From: Kiritimatiellia bacterium
GTDB lineage: Bacteria > Verrucomicrobiota > Kiritimatiellia > RFP12 > DVOR01
Direction: 5' to 3'
Length of the DNA: 25,568 nucleotides
Assembly (NCBI GenBank): GCA_900771325.1
Contig: CAAGNN010000165.1
Location: 1 to 25,568 of the forward strand
Shown one piece after another: positions 8,176 through 16,036 of the stretch (position 1 is the first letter of the stretch; every line of letters begins with the position of its first letter). A program made the position numbers and the translations under genes. A model generated the notes under the pieces. It searched no databases. It had not been told where the DNA came from and saw only the letters and a list, made by a program, of their open reading frames with translations.

Positions 8176-10427
8176 GGCAGGCTAATCAGGACGCGGAAGA
8201 AGCGGCTCTCGGCCGTGGGGTCGCCCCAAGCGTCTCCCAACGCGGCCTTGCCCTGCAAGGTGTATTTCCGCCCGCTCACCGTGTCGTAGTCCGGCACCAG
8301 CGAGCCATCGGCCTGCGCGCGGAAGGGTCCGAAGCGGAAGCGGCTCCCGGCATCGGTGGGGTCGGTCCCCAAGATATACTCCTGCGCATTGGTGAAGCCA
8401 TCGCCATCGTTATCCTCCGTGGCCAGGGCGGGCAGCGCCTCGGTGGTCGCGGCGGGGAAGTGCTTGGCGAGCCAGGCGGCGGGGATGGGCTTGACCTCGC
8501 CCGAGACGGTGAGCGTGTGGCTGTTGCGCACCAAGGCCGCCAGCCGCTCAGGCGTGGTGGCCACATCAATCAACGCCGGGGCATTCTCCTCCCAGGAGCT
8601 GGTGGCCGAGAAGAGCGCGGGGTCGAAGAGCCCCAGGCGGATCTCCGGGGAACGCCACCACGCGAAGGCCAGCGTCTCATCGCAGAGGCAGACGATGGCG
8701 CGCTCGTTGAGCGTGGCGGCCGCCTGCGCCAGGGCGGTCTGCAAGGCGATGGAGTCGGCGGCTTCGCTCGGTCCGGTCAGCAGGAGAATGAGCTTCTGCT
8801 CGCGCTTGGCCATATTCAGCGCGGCTAACGGCAGCGTCCGGACCGTCAGCGTGGCCGTACCGGCGGGCAGGGAGATCTTCTGCTCGGGCGGCAGGGCGCA
8901 GGCGAGCGCGTAGGCATTCACCTGCCCGGCGACGGCCTCGGGCAAACCGATGTAGCAGTAGTTCTCCACCTCCCCGGTCCACACATTGGTGGTGGTGATT
9001 GGATAGTTATGGCCGCCGACGGCTAGGGTCAACGTCTGGCCCTCCAACACTTCGCTCGGCCTGAGCAGGAAAGCAAAGGTGCCGAAGGGCGAGGTGGCCA
9101 CCGTGTGCCCCAGGAGCGAGACCTCGACAAAGCCCGCCGGCGCACCGGCCGCCGAGGTGACGCGCCCGTAGACGGGGATGACCGGATCCTCCGCGCCGCC
9201 AATCATCGTCACCGCCCCCTTCACCACAGAGTAGGTGGTGGCAATCTTCGGCAAGGCATACCAGCCATCCTGACTGCCGCCATAGCCCATAAAGATGCGC
9301 GTATAGGCCACGCCTTGGGTCGTCTCGGCATAGCCCACAGCCACCACCGCGTGACCTTCACTCCCCTGGATGGAGAGGATCACTGGGCGGCCGCAGAGGA
9401 TTGGCGCGTAGATGAGCGGACCGTACTCCTCGGCCATTATGTTGGTGGCATAGCGCGTGGCGGGGAGGTTGAAGTAGGTGGCGAAGACCTCGGCCAGGGC
9501 AGGCGTAAAGGCTGACGAGGCGCCCGGGGCCCATTTCATCCCCAGAAGGACGCCCACATCGTAGGTGACGCGCCCGAGGAGTTCGCGCTGTGCCTCGGTC
9601 AAGGTGGTGCCACCTCGGACCCACGTGGGCAGAATGGACCAATCGTAGGCCCCGCCCTTGGTGGTGAAGTCTTTGTTCGTACCATCCACCGCGCACTTCT
9701 TGGTGACGCCGCTCGGCCCCGCCGGCACGCGCAGAAACTCCAACACCGAGGCTGCCGCCGTCGCCACGCACCCGCAAGGATAGTCCTTGCCCGGCGTGTA
9801 ATAGTTGTAGACCGGCACATCGACCGTGGTCAGGTAGCGGTTCGTTGTCCGCTGCGCCCAGTGCGTCAGCTGCTCGCGCTGCCACGCGCGAATAAAGGCG
9901 AACTGCCGCTCGGGCGTGTCCGCAATGCCCTCCTCCTCCGCCAGCAACGCCGGAGCGCCAGTATCCGACTTACCCAAAAGCTCCGCCCAACGCGCCTCCT
10001 CCGGCGTGGCAGCCTCGGCACTTGCGGCAAGCCGCTGGACCTCCGCCCCCGCCGCCCCCAACGCCGCCAGGCGCCCGGCCGCATCCGCGCGCAGGATATC
10101 CACCATCGCCGCGCCGCCCGCCGACCCCGCACCCGAGAAGACCGCCAGGATCGGCTCCAAGCGCGTCTCCCCGGCCACCGCAAGCGTCTGCTCGCCATTC
10201 GCCGCCGGCACCAAGTAGAAGAGCACCTCCCCCGACGCGCCGCAGACCGCCTCGGGCGACCCCACCGCCGAGGTCGCCGCCGCCTCTGAGACCAGATGGC
10301 CATTGCGCGCGCTCCACGCCTCGGCCGCCGCCAGCGCCTCCGCCTCCGTCACCGACCGCGCGACGCCCCACCCCGCAAGCGCCATCAGCGCCCCCAGGAA
10401 ACCCAACCGAGCTCCACTGCCATCCAT
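8172..10427 (-). CDS. secreted C10-family (streptopain-like) cysteine peptidase
   Basis: A 751-aa exported protein. Residues 1-~24 form a signal peptide. Residues ~25-190 resemble the propeptide region of C10 peptidases. The catalytic domain (~200-415) has the nucleophile C220 in CGCVATA and the histidine H359 in GHAVVAVGY, both in the streptopain arrangement. A beta-rich region (~420-540) looks like a carboxypeptidase-regulatory or Ig-type module. Near the C-terminus D672-N-D-G-D-G677 followed by E683 and GTDPTDA forms a calcium-binding, thrombospondin-3/dockerin-like loop. It is followed by a GRKYTLQG...FFRV tail of a type common in PVC-group exported proteins. GGAAAGGATGAG precedes the start. 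It is transcribed away from the T3SS operon. The Sec signal argues against it being a type III effector. Confidence 0.85.
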   Translation of the reverse strand: MDGSGARLGFLGALMALAGWGVARSVTEAEALAAAEAWSARNGHLVSEAAATSAVGSPEAVCGASGEVLFYLVPAANGEQTLAVAGETRLEPILAVFSGAGSAGGAAMVDILRADAAGRLAALGAAGAEVQRLAASAEAATPEEARWAELLGKSDTGAPALLAEEEGIADTPERQFAFIRAWQREQLTHWAQRTTNRYLTTVDVPVYNYYTPGKDYPCGCVATAAASVLEFLRVPAGPSGVTKKCAVDGTNKDFTTKGGAYDWSILPTWVRGGTTLTEAQRELLGRVTYDVGVLLGMKWAPGASSAFTPALAEVFATYFNLPATRYATNIMAEEYGPLIYAPILCGRPVILSIQGSEGHAVVAVGYAETTQGVAYTRIFMGYGGSQDGWYALPKIATTYSVVKGAVTMIGGAEDPVIPVYGRVTSAAGAPAGFVEVSLLGHTVATSPFGTFAFLLRPSEVLEGQTLTLAVGGHNYPITTTNVWTGEVENYCYIGLPEAVAGQVNAYALACALPPEQKISLPAGTATLTVRTLPLAALNMAKREQKLILLLTGPSEAADSIALQTALAQAAATLNERAIVCLCDETLAFAWWRSPEIRLGLFDPALFSATSSWEENAPALIDVATTPERLAALVRNSHTLTVSGEVKPIPAAWLAKHFPAATTEALPALATEDNDGDGFTNAQEYILGTDPTDAGSRFRFGPFRAQADGSLVPDYDTVSGRKYTLQGKAALGDAWGDPTAESRFFRVLISLP

Positions 10428-10464
10428 CGTCTCATCCTTTCCTGCGCGTCATACCAACACGCGC

Positions 10465-10473
10465 AGTATACCA
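10465..10473 (-). promoter_or_regulatory. extended -10 promoter candidate for the C10 peptidase gene
   Basis: Reading the - strand, TGGTATACT matches an extended -10 (TGN plus TATACT) about 38 bp upstream of the peptidase ATG. No good -35 is present at 16-18 bp, which is typical of extended -10 promoters. Confidence 0.45.
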
Positions 10474-10524
10474 CAGCCACCCCACCCACAGAGACAAAAA
10501 GAACGCGGGCGCGGCAAAAAGAGG

Positions 10525-10561
10525 GGCCACCCCGAGCGAGTGGCCTGGCGGAGCAGGCCAC
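10525..10561. other. alternative hairpins in the divergent intergenic region
   Basis: GGCCAC (10525-10530) can pair with GTGGCC (10540-10545). The same right arm, extended to GTGGCCT (10540-10546), can instead pair perfectly with AGGCCAC (10555-10561) across an 8-base loop. The two stems exclude each other. No U-tract follows, so an intrinsic terminator is not supported. Confidence 0.4.
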
Positions 10562-10594
10562 GGCACAACGCTTAATGGCACCCCCTAACCGCTC

Positions 10595-10748
10595 ACCCGG
10601 GGCGGATCCACCTCGAACCCGGGGCTAGCCCACCTCGAACCCGGGGCGGGTCGGGGGTCAACCCGGGGCGGGTCCACCTCGAACCCGGGGCGGGTCCACC
10701 TCGAACCTGGGGCGGGTCGGGGGTCAACCCGGGGCGGGTCCACCTCCG
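10595..10748. repeat. 22-bp tandem repeat array, intergenic (array 2)
   Basis: Seven contiguous 22-bp units starting at 10595, 10617, 10639, 10661, 10683, 10705 and 10727, each with the ACCCGGGGC core. Two variants occur in the order A-A-B-A-A-B-A, giving a 66-bp higher-order period. G-runs at 10643-10668 and 10709-10734 on the + strand have loops of 1, 2 and 7 bases, matching the G-quadruplex pattern. The array lies between the promoters of the divergent peptidase gene and the T3SS operon, and fills much of the 486-bp gap 10428-10913. Confidence 0.95.
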
Positions 10749-10764
10749 ACGAGAGCCTTCTCGT

Positions 10765-10785
10765 CTATCGCCTATCGCCTATCGA
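10765..10785. repeat. heptamer tandem repeat (CTATCGC x3)
   Basis: Three consecutive units, CTATCGC, CTATCGC and CTATCGA, lie 16 bp after array 2 and about 80 bp before the candidate T3SS promoter. The placement mirrors the GTTCACY heptamers after array 1. Confidence 0.8.
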
Positions 10786-10851
10786 GCACTCTACCCTGGG
10801 CGAGAAAAAGTGAACAGGGGGTATTTTTCTTCCAAAGCGGGGGTCTTTTTT

Positions 10852-10860
10852 TGATACAAT
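10852..10860 (+). promoter_or_regulatory. candidate promoter of the T3SS operon
   Basis: TGATACAAT is an extended -10 (TGN plus TACAAT). It sits 53 bp upstream of the first T3SS gene and at the end of an AT-richer island that includes a T7 tract (10846-10852). No clear -35 is seen, so an activator may be needed. It is the only promoter-like site found before the operon. Confidence 0.5.
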
Positions 10861-10913
10861 GGGGGTAACCTTTCGGCGTGGAGTGCGTATACACATCGGA
10901 AGGTAAAGAGAAG

Positions 10914-11315
10914 ATGACCGCGCAGATTAAGGCCCTGTTGACCGCCATCGAGTATCCGGAAGAGGTGCTCGAGGAGGGGGGCGTTGCGGTCTTGCGGGTG
11001 GATGGCGAGGCGGTGCGGGCGCAGATGGTGGGGAAGCGGTTGGTGGTTTCGCAGATTATCGACCGCGCGGAGGAGGATGTGCCGGAGTTGGCGGCGTTGG
11101 CCACGGGACGGCTCTTGCGCGAGGAGGCGGTGTTGGCCTGGGATGCGCGCGAGGAGGCGATCATCCTCTGGCAAGCGTTGGCTCCGGAGGCCGGAGCGCG
11201 AGCATTGGCTGAAGGATTTGAGCGGTTTATGGAGAGTTGCGACTGGTGGCGCGAGCGGGCTTCGGCCTTGCATGCGCCACCGCCGGCGTTTCCGGAGATG
11301 GTTATTCACCCGTGA
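10914..11315 (+). CDS. CesT-type T3SS chaperone (YscB position)
   Basis: A small acidic protein of 133 aa with the layout of class I secretion chaperones: an N-terminal helix, a beta-sheet core (residues ~20-45), a central helical segment, a strand around LAWDAREEAIILWQAL, and a long C-terminal helix rich in E, R and W. These cytoplasmic homodimers or heterodimers hold substrates for the export gate. It lies 11 bp before sctC, the place that yscB (a co-chaperone of the YopN gatekeeper) takes in Yersinia, so a role with SctW is plausible. Sequence identity to YscB is not obvious by eye. ATG 10914 is chosen over GTG 10878 because GGAAGG and AGAG lie before it. Confidence 0.65.
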   Translation: MTAQIKALLTAIEYPEEVLEEGGVAVLRVDGEAVRAQMVGKRLVVSQIIDRAEEDVPELAALATGRLLREEAVLAWDAREEAIILWQALAPEAGARALAEGFERFMESCDWWRERASALHAPPPAFPEMVIHP

Positions 11316-11326
11316 GGGAAGACGCG

Positions 11327-13438
11327 ATGAGACGATTGAAAGAGGCAGGGTTCGCGTTGCTGGCGCTTTGGGCGCTGGGGGGCGTCTGCGCGGCGGAGGC
11401 CCCGGGTGGGCGGCAGATTCCGTGGCAGGTGCCGCAGTGGACATTGGTGGCGCGCGGGATGGACCTGTGCGAGGCGTTGAACAGTTTTGCGGTGGCCGAG
11501 GGGATGTCGGTGGTGATTTCGCCGAAGGTGAAGGGGACGCTCTCGGGGGACTTTCGCGAGGTGCCGGCGGGGGAGTTTCTCAACCGCCTGGCTACGCTCC
11601 ATAATCTGACGTGGTATTACGACGGCGCGGCGCTCTATATCTATAGCGCCGGTGAGATTGAGACGATTTTGGCCAACCTCTCCTATATGAAGGCCGAGGA
11701 GGTGCGCCAGATGCTCCTGGAGCTGGGGGTGGAGGACGCGCGCTTCCCCATCAAGACCACGCAGAATGGCGAGATTATTATGGTCTCGGGTCCGCCGCGC
11801 TATGTGGCGTTGATTGCCGAGATGATCCAGCGGGCGGACCGTCTGCGCGAGGAGCGGACCTTTACGCAGGTGGAGACGCGCCTCTTCCCGCTCGTGAACA
11901 CCTGGGCCGACTCGGTCACCTTCTCGGTGGCTGGGCCCGAGACCCAGGCGACGATCAAGGGCGTGGCCCAACTCCTGGAAGAGATGATGGGCACGCAGCA
12001 GGAGGCGGAAGAGCAGGTTGAGGGCGCAAGCAAGGAGGCTACGGACAAGAGCGGCGAAGCGGCCAAGCGGGTTGCCGGCGAGCCGACCTTCCGCCCGATT
12101 ATCCGCGCAGAGAACCGCCTCAATGCCGTCTTGGTGCGCGATGTGGCCACCCGGATGCCCCTCTACGAGCAGCTCATCCGCCAGCTCGACGTGCAGCAGC
12201 GCCTGGTGGAGATTGGCGTGACGGTGCTGGAGCTGACGAAGGATGACGCGCTCGATTGGCAGCTCTCGCTCAAAGTGACCGGCGCGCACAATAACCTGGA
12301 AGGCGGCATCGGCCAATCGGTGAGTTCGCTGATGGACACCGCCACGATGTCCGGGCGCGGGTTGGCCGGCGCGCTCACCTACCTGGGCAAGGATGTCTCG
12401 GTCTCCGCATCCCTCTCGGCATTACGCGAGACGGGTAAGGCGCGCAGCATCTCGCGCACCACCCTGCTAACGATGGATAATATGGCAGCCGAGATGACCG
12501 ACCGCCAGAGCTACCACGCCCGCGTGGTGGGCACGGAGGTCGCCTCGCTCCAAGAGGTCTCTGCCGGGACGACGCTACAGATTAAGCCGCGCATCGTCAA
12601 GAGCACCCTCCAAGATGTGCCGAACCAGGTGTGGCTGACGCTGGAGTTGGAGGATGGCGGCTTCGAGGCGATTACGGTCGACGCGATGCCGATGACGCGC
12701 ACCAGCTCGGTGGAGACCTCGGCCGTGGTCTTTGAGGGCGAATCGATCCTCTTGGGCGGGTATTTGCGCGACATTGAGGAGGAGGCCGGCTGGGGCATTC
12801 CCTACCTGCGCGACATCCCGTGGATTGGCTGGCTCTTCGGCGGTGCCTCGCGGCAGAAGCAGACCATCCAGCGGATGTTCATCCTCACGCCTTATATTAT
12901 CGACCTCAATGCCGACAACCTCGCCCGCATCCAGGCCGCCCGCCAGCGCGAAGTGCTCTACGAAGATGTCCTGGAAGACGACGCCGAGCAGTCCGATGCC
13001 GAGCGCAAGCGCCGCAAGGCGATGCGCGAGGACCTCCGCGAACGGCGCGAAGCCTACAACCAGGAGCGTCTGCGCCGCGAGAAGGCCGAGCGCGGTCTGC
13101 GCAAGGAAATCCGCGAGGACATCCTGGCAGATGATGCCGCGCAGTGGGATGCCTTTTTCCAGGAGATTGAAGAGGATTACGAGGCGTGGAAGGCCAAGCA
13201 GGATGCCCTACGCAAGGCCCGCGACCAACAGATTGAAGCCGAAAAACCGAGCGACCCGACCGAGCCCCCCACCCCGGCGCCGGCCGAGCCCCCGGCGGCA
13301 ACACTGGCGGTTGACCCCGAGGCGGATCGCCCGGCCGAGGAGCCGGTCGTACCCGGACCCGAACCCGAGAGCGCCAACCTGTGGGCCGAGCGCGTGACGG
13401 CCGATGCGGCCGCCCAGGGCGCAGCCCAAGCGGAGTAA
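11327..13438 (+). CDS. sctC: T3SS outer-membrane secretin SctC with long C-terminal extension
   Basis: Secretin of 703 aa forming the outer-membrane ring. A Sec signal peptide covers residues 1-~24. N0/STN-like and N1/N3-type ring-building modules follow (~30-290), including ISPKVKGTLSGDF and a YMKAEEVRQML segment. The secretin core runs from ~295 to ~525 and has RSISRTTLLTMDN, VSAGTTLQIKPRI, ILLGGYLRD, GWGIPYLRDIPWIGWLFGG (488-506) and FILTPYII. Unusually, ~170 more residues follow. Residues ~535-650 are a highly charged predicted coiled coil with a duplicated ED-V/I-L-x-DDA motif, and ~650-703 are proline/acid rich. Known T3SS secretins end in a short pilotin-binding S domain. ATG 11327 gives the clean signal peptide; the longer in-frame TTG start at 11237 does not. 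Confidence 0.92.
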   Translation: MRRLKEAGFALLALWALGGVCAAEAPGGRQIPWQVPQWTLVARGMDLCEALNSFAVAEGMSVVISPKVKGTLSGDFREVPAGEFLNRLATLHNLTWYYDGAALYIYSAGEIETILANLSYMKAEEVRQMLLELGVEDARFPIKTTQNGEIIMVSGPPRYVALIAEMIQRADRLREERTFTQVETRLFPLVNTWADSVTFSVAGPETQATIKGVAQLLEEMMGTQQEAEEQVEGASKEATDKSGEAAKRVAGEPTFRPIIRAENRLNAVLVRDVATRMPLYEQLIRQLDVQQRLVEIGVTVLELTKDDALDWQLSLKVTGAHNNLEGGIGQSVSSLMDTATMSGRGLAGALTYLGKDVSVSASLSALRETGKARSISRTTLLTMDNMAAEMTDRQSYHARVVGTEVASLQEVSAGTTLQIKPRIVKSTLQDVPNQVWLTLELEDGGFEAITVDAMPMTRTSSVETSAVVFEGESILLGGYLRDIEEEAGWGIPYLRDIPWIGWLFGGASRQKQTIQRMFILTPYIIDLNADNLARIQAARQREVLYEDVLEDDAEQSDAERKRRKAMREDLRERREAYNQERLRREKAERGLRKEIREDILADDAAQWDAFFQEIEEDYEAWKAKQDALRKARDQQIEAEKPSDPTEPPTPAPAEPPAATLAVDPEADRPAEEPVVPGPEPESANLWAERVTADAAAQGAAQAE

Positions 13439-13441
13439 GTG

Positions 13442-14083
13442 ATGGCCGAAGCCGAAGCCACAGCGAACCTCCAACCGGGGAGCACGCCTCCGCCGGCGGA
13501 GACGGTGTGCGCGATGGAGGCGACCTTGGCCAACGGGATGGCGCGCGTCGAGGCCGGGCAGTGGTTGGTGGGTAAGGGGCAGCCGGTGGCCTTTGCCGGG
13601 GCGCGTTGCCGCAGCGAGACGCTGCGTGGCTTCCTGGCACCGGACCGCGCGCGGTTGAGTCTGCTCACGGCGAGCGCGGCGCTCTACTGCGCCTCGGCCG
13701 AGCGGCCCTTCCTGACGCGCCTCGATTGCCCGATGCCGCTCTGGGTGGTCTCCGAGAAGGTCTTGGTGGCCCCCGCGTTCGCCCGCACCGGGGCTGCGCT
13801 CCAGCGGTTGATTCCGATGAGCTTGCGTCTGGCGCTGTGCGTGACCACCTTTCGCGGGGCGTGGGTGGTGACGGCCACCCGCTCGCGCACCACCCGCGTG
13901 GTCTTGGCCGAGGGCGAGACGCTCACCGTGCGCCGGGAGGCGGTGGTGGCGTGGACGACCCGCGCGCCGACCGGCTTTGTCCCCAAACTGCGTCTGCGCG
14001 ACTTGCTGTTGCCCAACGCCCGCCCCAAGGCAATGATGGTCAGCTTCTACGGTCCGGGGAACCTGTGGATGGAAGGAGCCTAG
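13442..14083 (+). CDS. AIM24-like beta-helical protein in T3SS operon
   Basis: A 213-aa protein with no signal peptide and no membrane segment. The second half resembles the AIM24/TIGR00266 family: a G-x-A/T-L repeated-strand pattern, LAEGETLTVRREAVVAWT (about residues 155-172) and the terminal VSFYGPGNLWMEG, matching the family's 'vdsGallAf' and 'fsGpGtvwlqg' elements. The biochemical role of AIM24 proteins is not established. The gene starts 3 bp after the sctC stop and ends 7 bp before sctW, so it belongs to the operon. AIM24 proteins are not a standard T3SS part; it could alternatively be a divergent secretion accessory protein. Family assignment is by motif recognition only. Confidence 0.5.
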   Translation: MAEAEATANLQPGSTPPPAETVCAMEATLANGMARVEAGQWLVGKGQPVAFAGARCRSETLRGFLAPDRARLSLLTASAALYCASAERPFLTRLDCPMPLWVVSEKVLVAPAFARTGAALQRLIPMSLRLALCVTTFRGAWVVTATRSRTTRVVLAEGETLTVRREAVVAWTTRAPTGFVPKLRLRDLLLPNARPKAMMVSFYGPGNLWMEGA

Positions 14084-14090
14084 GTTCGCG

Positions 14091-15260
14091 ATGTTCGATG
14101 CCGCCCAGGTCCTGCGCCACAGCATCCAGCCTAATCGGCTGGAGAGCCTGCAGGCTTACGCTCCGGCCGAAGCGGCAGGGGCGCAGGCGGCCGAGCGCGG
14201 GGAGTTGATGGGCACGCAGTTTGTGGTGGAGAGCGACCCGCTGGCCGAGTTGCAGGACTCGATGGAGGAGCTCTCCTTCCAGTTCGAGGAGAAGAGCGCC
14301 AAGAAGCTGGCCGAGCGCAAGTTGGGCGAAACGCGCAATGGCCGCTCGGCCTATGTCCAGGCCCTTGAGGGATGGATGAAGACGCTGCCGGACCTGCCGA
14401 ACCACGAGTTCCTCTCGCGGCTGTTGCGGCAGCTGCGCGCGGCGATGGGCCAAGGGGCGCTGCCGGATATGCGCGGGCTGCTGAAGCAGTTGGCCGAGGG
14501 GTCGAGCGATCCCTCACACCAGTTCGCGATGCTCGATGTGCTCGAGCAAGCGTTGGGCGAGGGCGAAGGGGAGTTGCGAACGCTTCTCACCCAGGCGCGC
14601 GCCCACCTGATGGAGACGCAGGGCAAGGAAATCCGCGCGGGCATCAACCTGGCCCAGGAGGTCAACGCCCGCGCCACCTCGCCCGAGGAGATGCAGGGCT
14701 TGCGCGACCTCTATCGCGGCGAAGTGCTCGGCTTCTCCACCCCGCAAGCCTGCTTCCGCTCGATTATGCAGTCGCGCGGCGCGGTGGGGTTGCAGGCCAC
14801 GATTGACTTCCTGACGGCCGGCTGCGGCGTGGACCTGCAGAGTCCCAACCCCTCGCAGACACCCGAGGAGCTGCGGCGGATCCTTTTGGACCTGCAGTGC
14901 GTACAGGTGCTCAAGACGGTCTTCGACCGGATGAACGGTCTGGAGGCGCGGATGTGGACGCAGTTCCACGAGCACACCCTCCTCTCCGGCGAGCAGATGA
15001 CCGGGCGCGTGATGGAGTTCACCGAGCTCTCTTACGTCTCCAACAGCCACATTCAGGCCTTCATCGCGGCTTGCGGGCTGATGAAGTGGCTCGCGAAGAT
15101 GGACTTCTGCCGCGAGATGGTGGCCGTCTTTCGGCAGCTCTCCTCGCGCCTCTTCGCCAGCGAGAACGACCGCATCCGCCTGGTCGATGCCGCGCAGGAG
15201 GAGTTGGACGAGTTGATTGCCCGCGAGGGCGAGGACGACGAGGAGGAGGCCAGCGCATGA
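14091..15260 (+). CDS. sctW: T3SS gatekeeper SctW (YopN-TyeA type)
   Basis: A 389-aa helical protein of the YopN/InvE/MxiC family, which plugs the export gate and sets the order of translocators and effectors. The N-terminal ~60 residues are low in order, as expected for a secretion signal and chaperone-binding region. An acidic helical HrpJ-like domain follows (~65-270, with DLYRGEVLGF and FRSIMQSRG). The final ~110 residues match the TyeA domain (EELRRILLDLQCVQVLKTVFDR, then MWTQFHEHTLLSG). YopN and TyeA are separate genes in Yersinia but one chain here, as in InvE and MxiC. The C-terminus is very acidic. The ATGA overlap with the next gene couples it to its likely chaperone. Confidence 0.88.
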   Translation: MFDAAQVLRHSIQPNRLESLQAYAPAEAAGAQAAERGELMGTQFVVESDPLAELQDSMEELSFQFEEKSAKKLAERKLGETRNGRSAYVQALEGWMKTLPDLPNHEFLSRLLRQLRAAMGQGALPDMRGLLKQLAEGSSDPSHQFAMLDVLEQALGEGEGELRTLLTQARAHLMETQGKEIRAGINLAQEVNARATSPEEMQGLRDLYRGEVLGFSTPQACFRSIMQSRGAVGLQATIDFLTAGCGVDLQSPNPSQTPEELRRILLDLQCVQVLKTVFDRMNGLEARMWTQFHEHTLLSGEQMTGRVMEFTELSYVSNSHIQAFIAACGLMKWLAKMDFCREMVAVFRQLSSRLFASENDRIRLVDAAQEELDELIAREGEDDEEEASA

Positions 15261-15649
15261 GTGCCGCCCCGCATTGGTTGCAAGAGACGCTGCGCGCCTT
15301 CGGCGAAAGCCTGGGGCTCAAGACCTTTGCGCTCAACGCCGCCGGCGTGGCCGGACTGGCTTTCGAGACAGGCGTCACCCTGCGCTTGGAGTATGCCTAC
15401 GAGGAGCTAACGGTGGCGCTCTCGGTGCCGACGCGCGGCGAGGCGGAGAGCCTCAAGCGGCTGCTCGGCTATGCCCATCCCGCGCTCCAAGGGGCCTTTA
15501 CGATCCGCGCCGCGCTGGTGCAACAGCGCTCGGCGGCGCTGCTGGCCATCCGCCTGGCGGCCTCGGAGGTGACCCTGCCGGCGCTCAATGGCGCCTTCCA
15601 GACCCTCTGGCGCCTGATTGAAGACTTTCGCCATCGGGAGGCAGGATGA
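15257..15649 (+). CDS. SycN-like T3SS chaperone
   Basis: A 130-aa protein with the alpha-beta-beta-beta-alpha-beta-beta-alpha outline of CesT-type chaperones: N-terminal helix (WLQETLRAFGESLGL), strands through GLAFETGVTLRLEY and ELTVALSV, then strand FTIRAALVQQR and a C-terminal helix ending in RLIEDFRHR. It overlaps sctW by four bases (ATGA) and sctX by four bases. The order gatekeeper, chaperone, sctX, sctV is that of yopN-tyeA-sycN-yscX-(yscY)-yscV, so this is best read as the gatekeeper chaperone SycN. The call rests mainly on size, fold pattern and position. Confidence 0.65.
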   Translation: MSAAPHWLQETLRAFGESLGLKTFALNAAGVAGLAFETGVTLRLEYAYEELTVALSVPTRGEAESLKRLLGYAHPALQGAFTIRAALVQQRSAALLAIRLAASEVTLPALNGAFQTLWRLIEDFRHREAG

Positions 15650-16026
15650 AGATTCGCCGCGCCACAGAAATGATACGCTTCGACACGGGCATTTCGATGG
15701 CCGAGTATGCCGATATGCCCGCCGGCGCGGAGGCCGGGGAGGGGCAGCGTTCGCTCCTGCCCGGCTCCACCACCGTCTCGCAAGCGCTCGCGAACATCTT
15801 CCCGGAAGGGCAGTCGGTGGGGGGCGAGATTATGAGCGCGCTCGTGGCCGGGAACTCGGCCTTCCTGCGCACGCCCGCCGGCTTCAAGGAGACCGCACGG
15901 CGGACGCTGCGCGACCTGCGCGGAAAGAAGGGGGCTGCCGCCAAGCGGGCGGTGACGGAATTGGAAGGGCTGATGGCCGATACGGAAGTCTTCGAGCACT
16001 ATCGCGCCGCCCTGCTGGAGACTTGA
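15646..16026 (+). CDS. sctX: probable SctX (YscX-like secreted component)
   Basis: A 126-aa protein (YscX is ~122 aa). Alignment by eye with YscX shows a shared middle and end: an LP segment, then L-x2-hydrophobic-(Y/F)P-x2-QS (here LANIFPEGQS), a following SAL-x-G-x segment, an arginine-rich helix and a C-terminal helix ending in L-L. In Yersinia YscX is an early substrate that binds YscY and the export gate YscV and is needed for secretion. The gene directly precedes sctV, as expected, but its partner sctY is ~5 kb downstream instead of adjacent. ATG 15646 overlaps the upstream stop (ATGA). Confidence 0.65.
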   Translation: MKIRRATEMIRFDTGISMAEYADMPAGAEAGEGQRSLLPGSTTVSQALANIFPEGQSVGGEIMSALVAGNSAFLRTPAGFKETARRTLRDLRGKKGAAAKRAVTELEGLMADTEVFEHYRAALLET

Positions 16027-16036
16027 GGAGAGGACG

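Noticed and set aside
8172..10427. C10 peptidase as a type III effector
   Set aside because: It has a Sec signal peptide and a PVC-type exported C-terminal module, lies on the opposite strand and has no adjacent chaperone on that strand.
10847..10880. TTGATA at 10851 as a -35 box
   Set aside because: No -10-like hexamer lies 16-18 bp downstream (the site reads CGGCGT). The overlapping TGATACAAT is better read as an extended -10.
13349..13372. Degenerate 22-bp repeat unit in the sctC tail
   Set aside because: ACCCG and AACCCGAG occur, but the core and spacing are not kept, so chance in a Pro-rich GC-rich stretch is enough.
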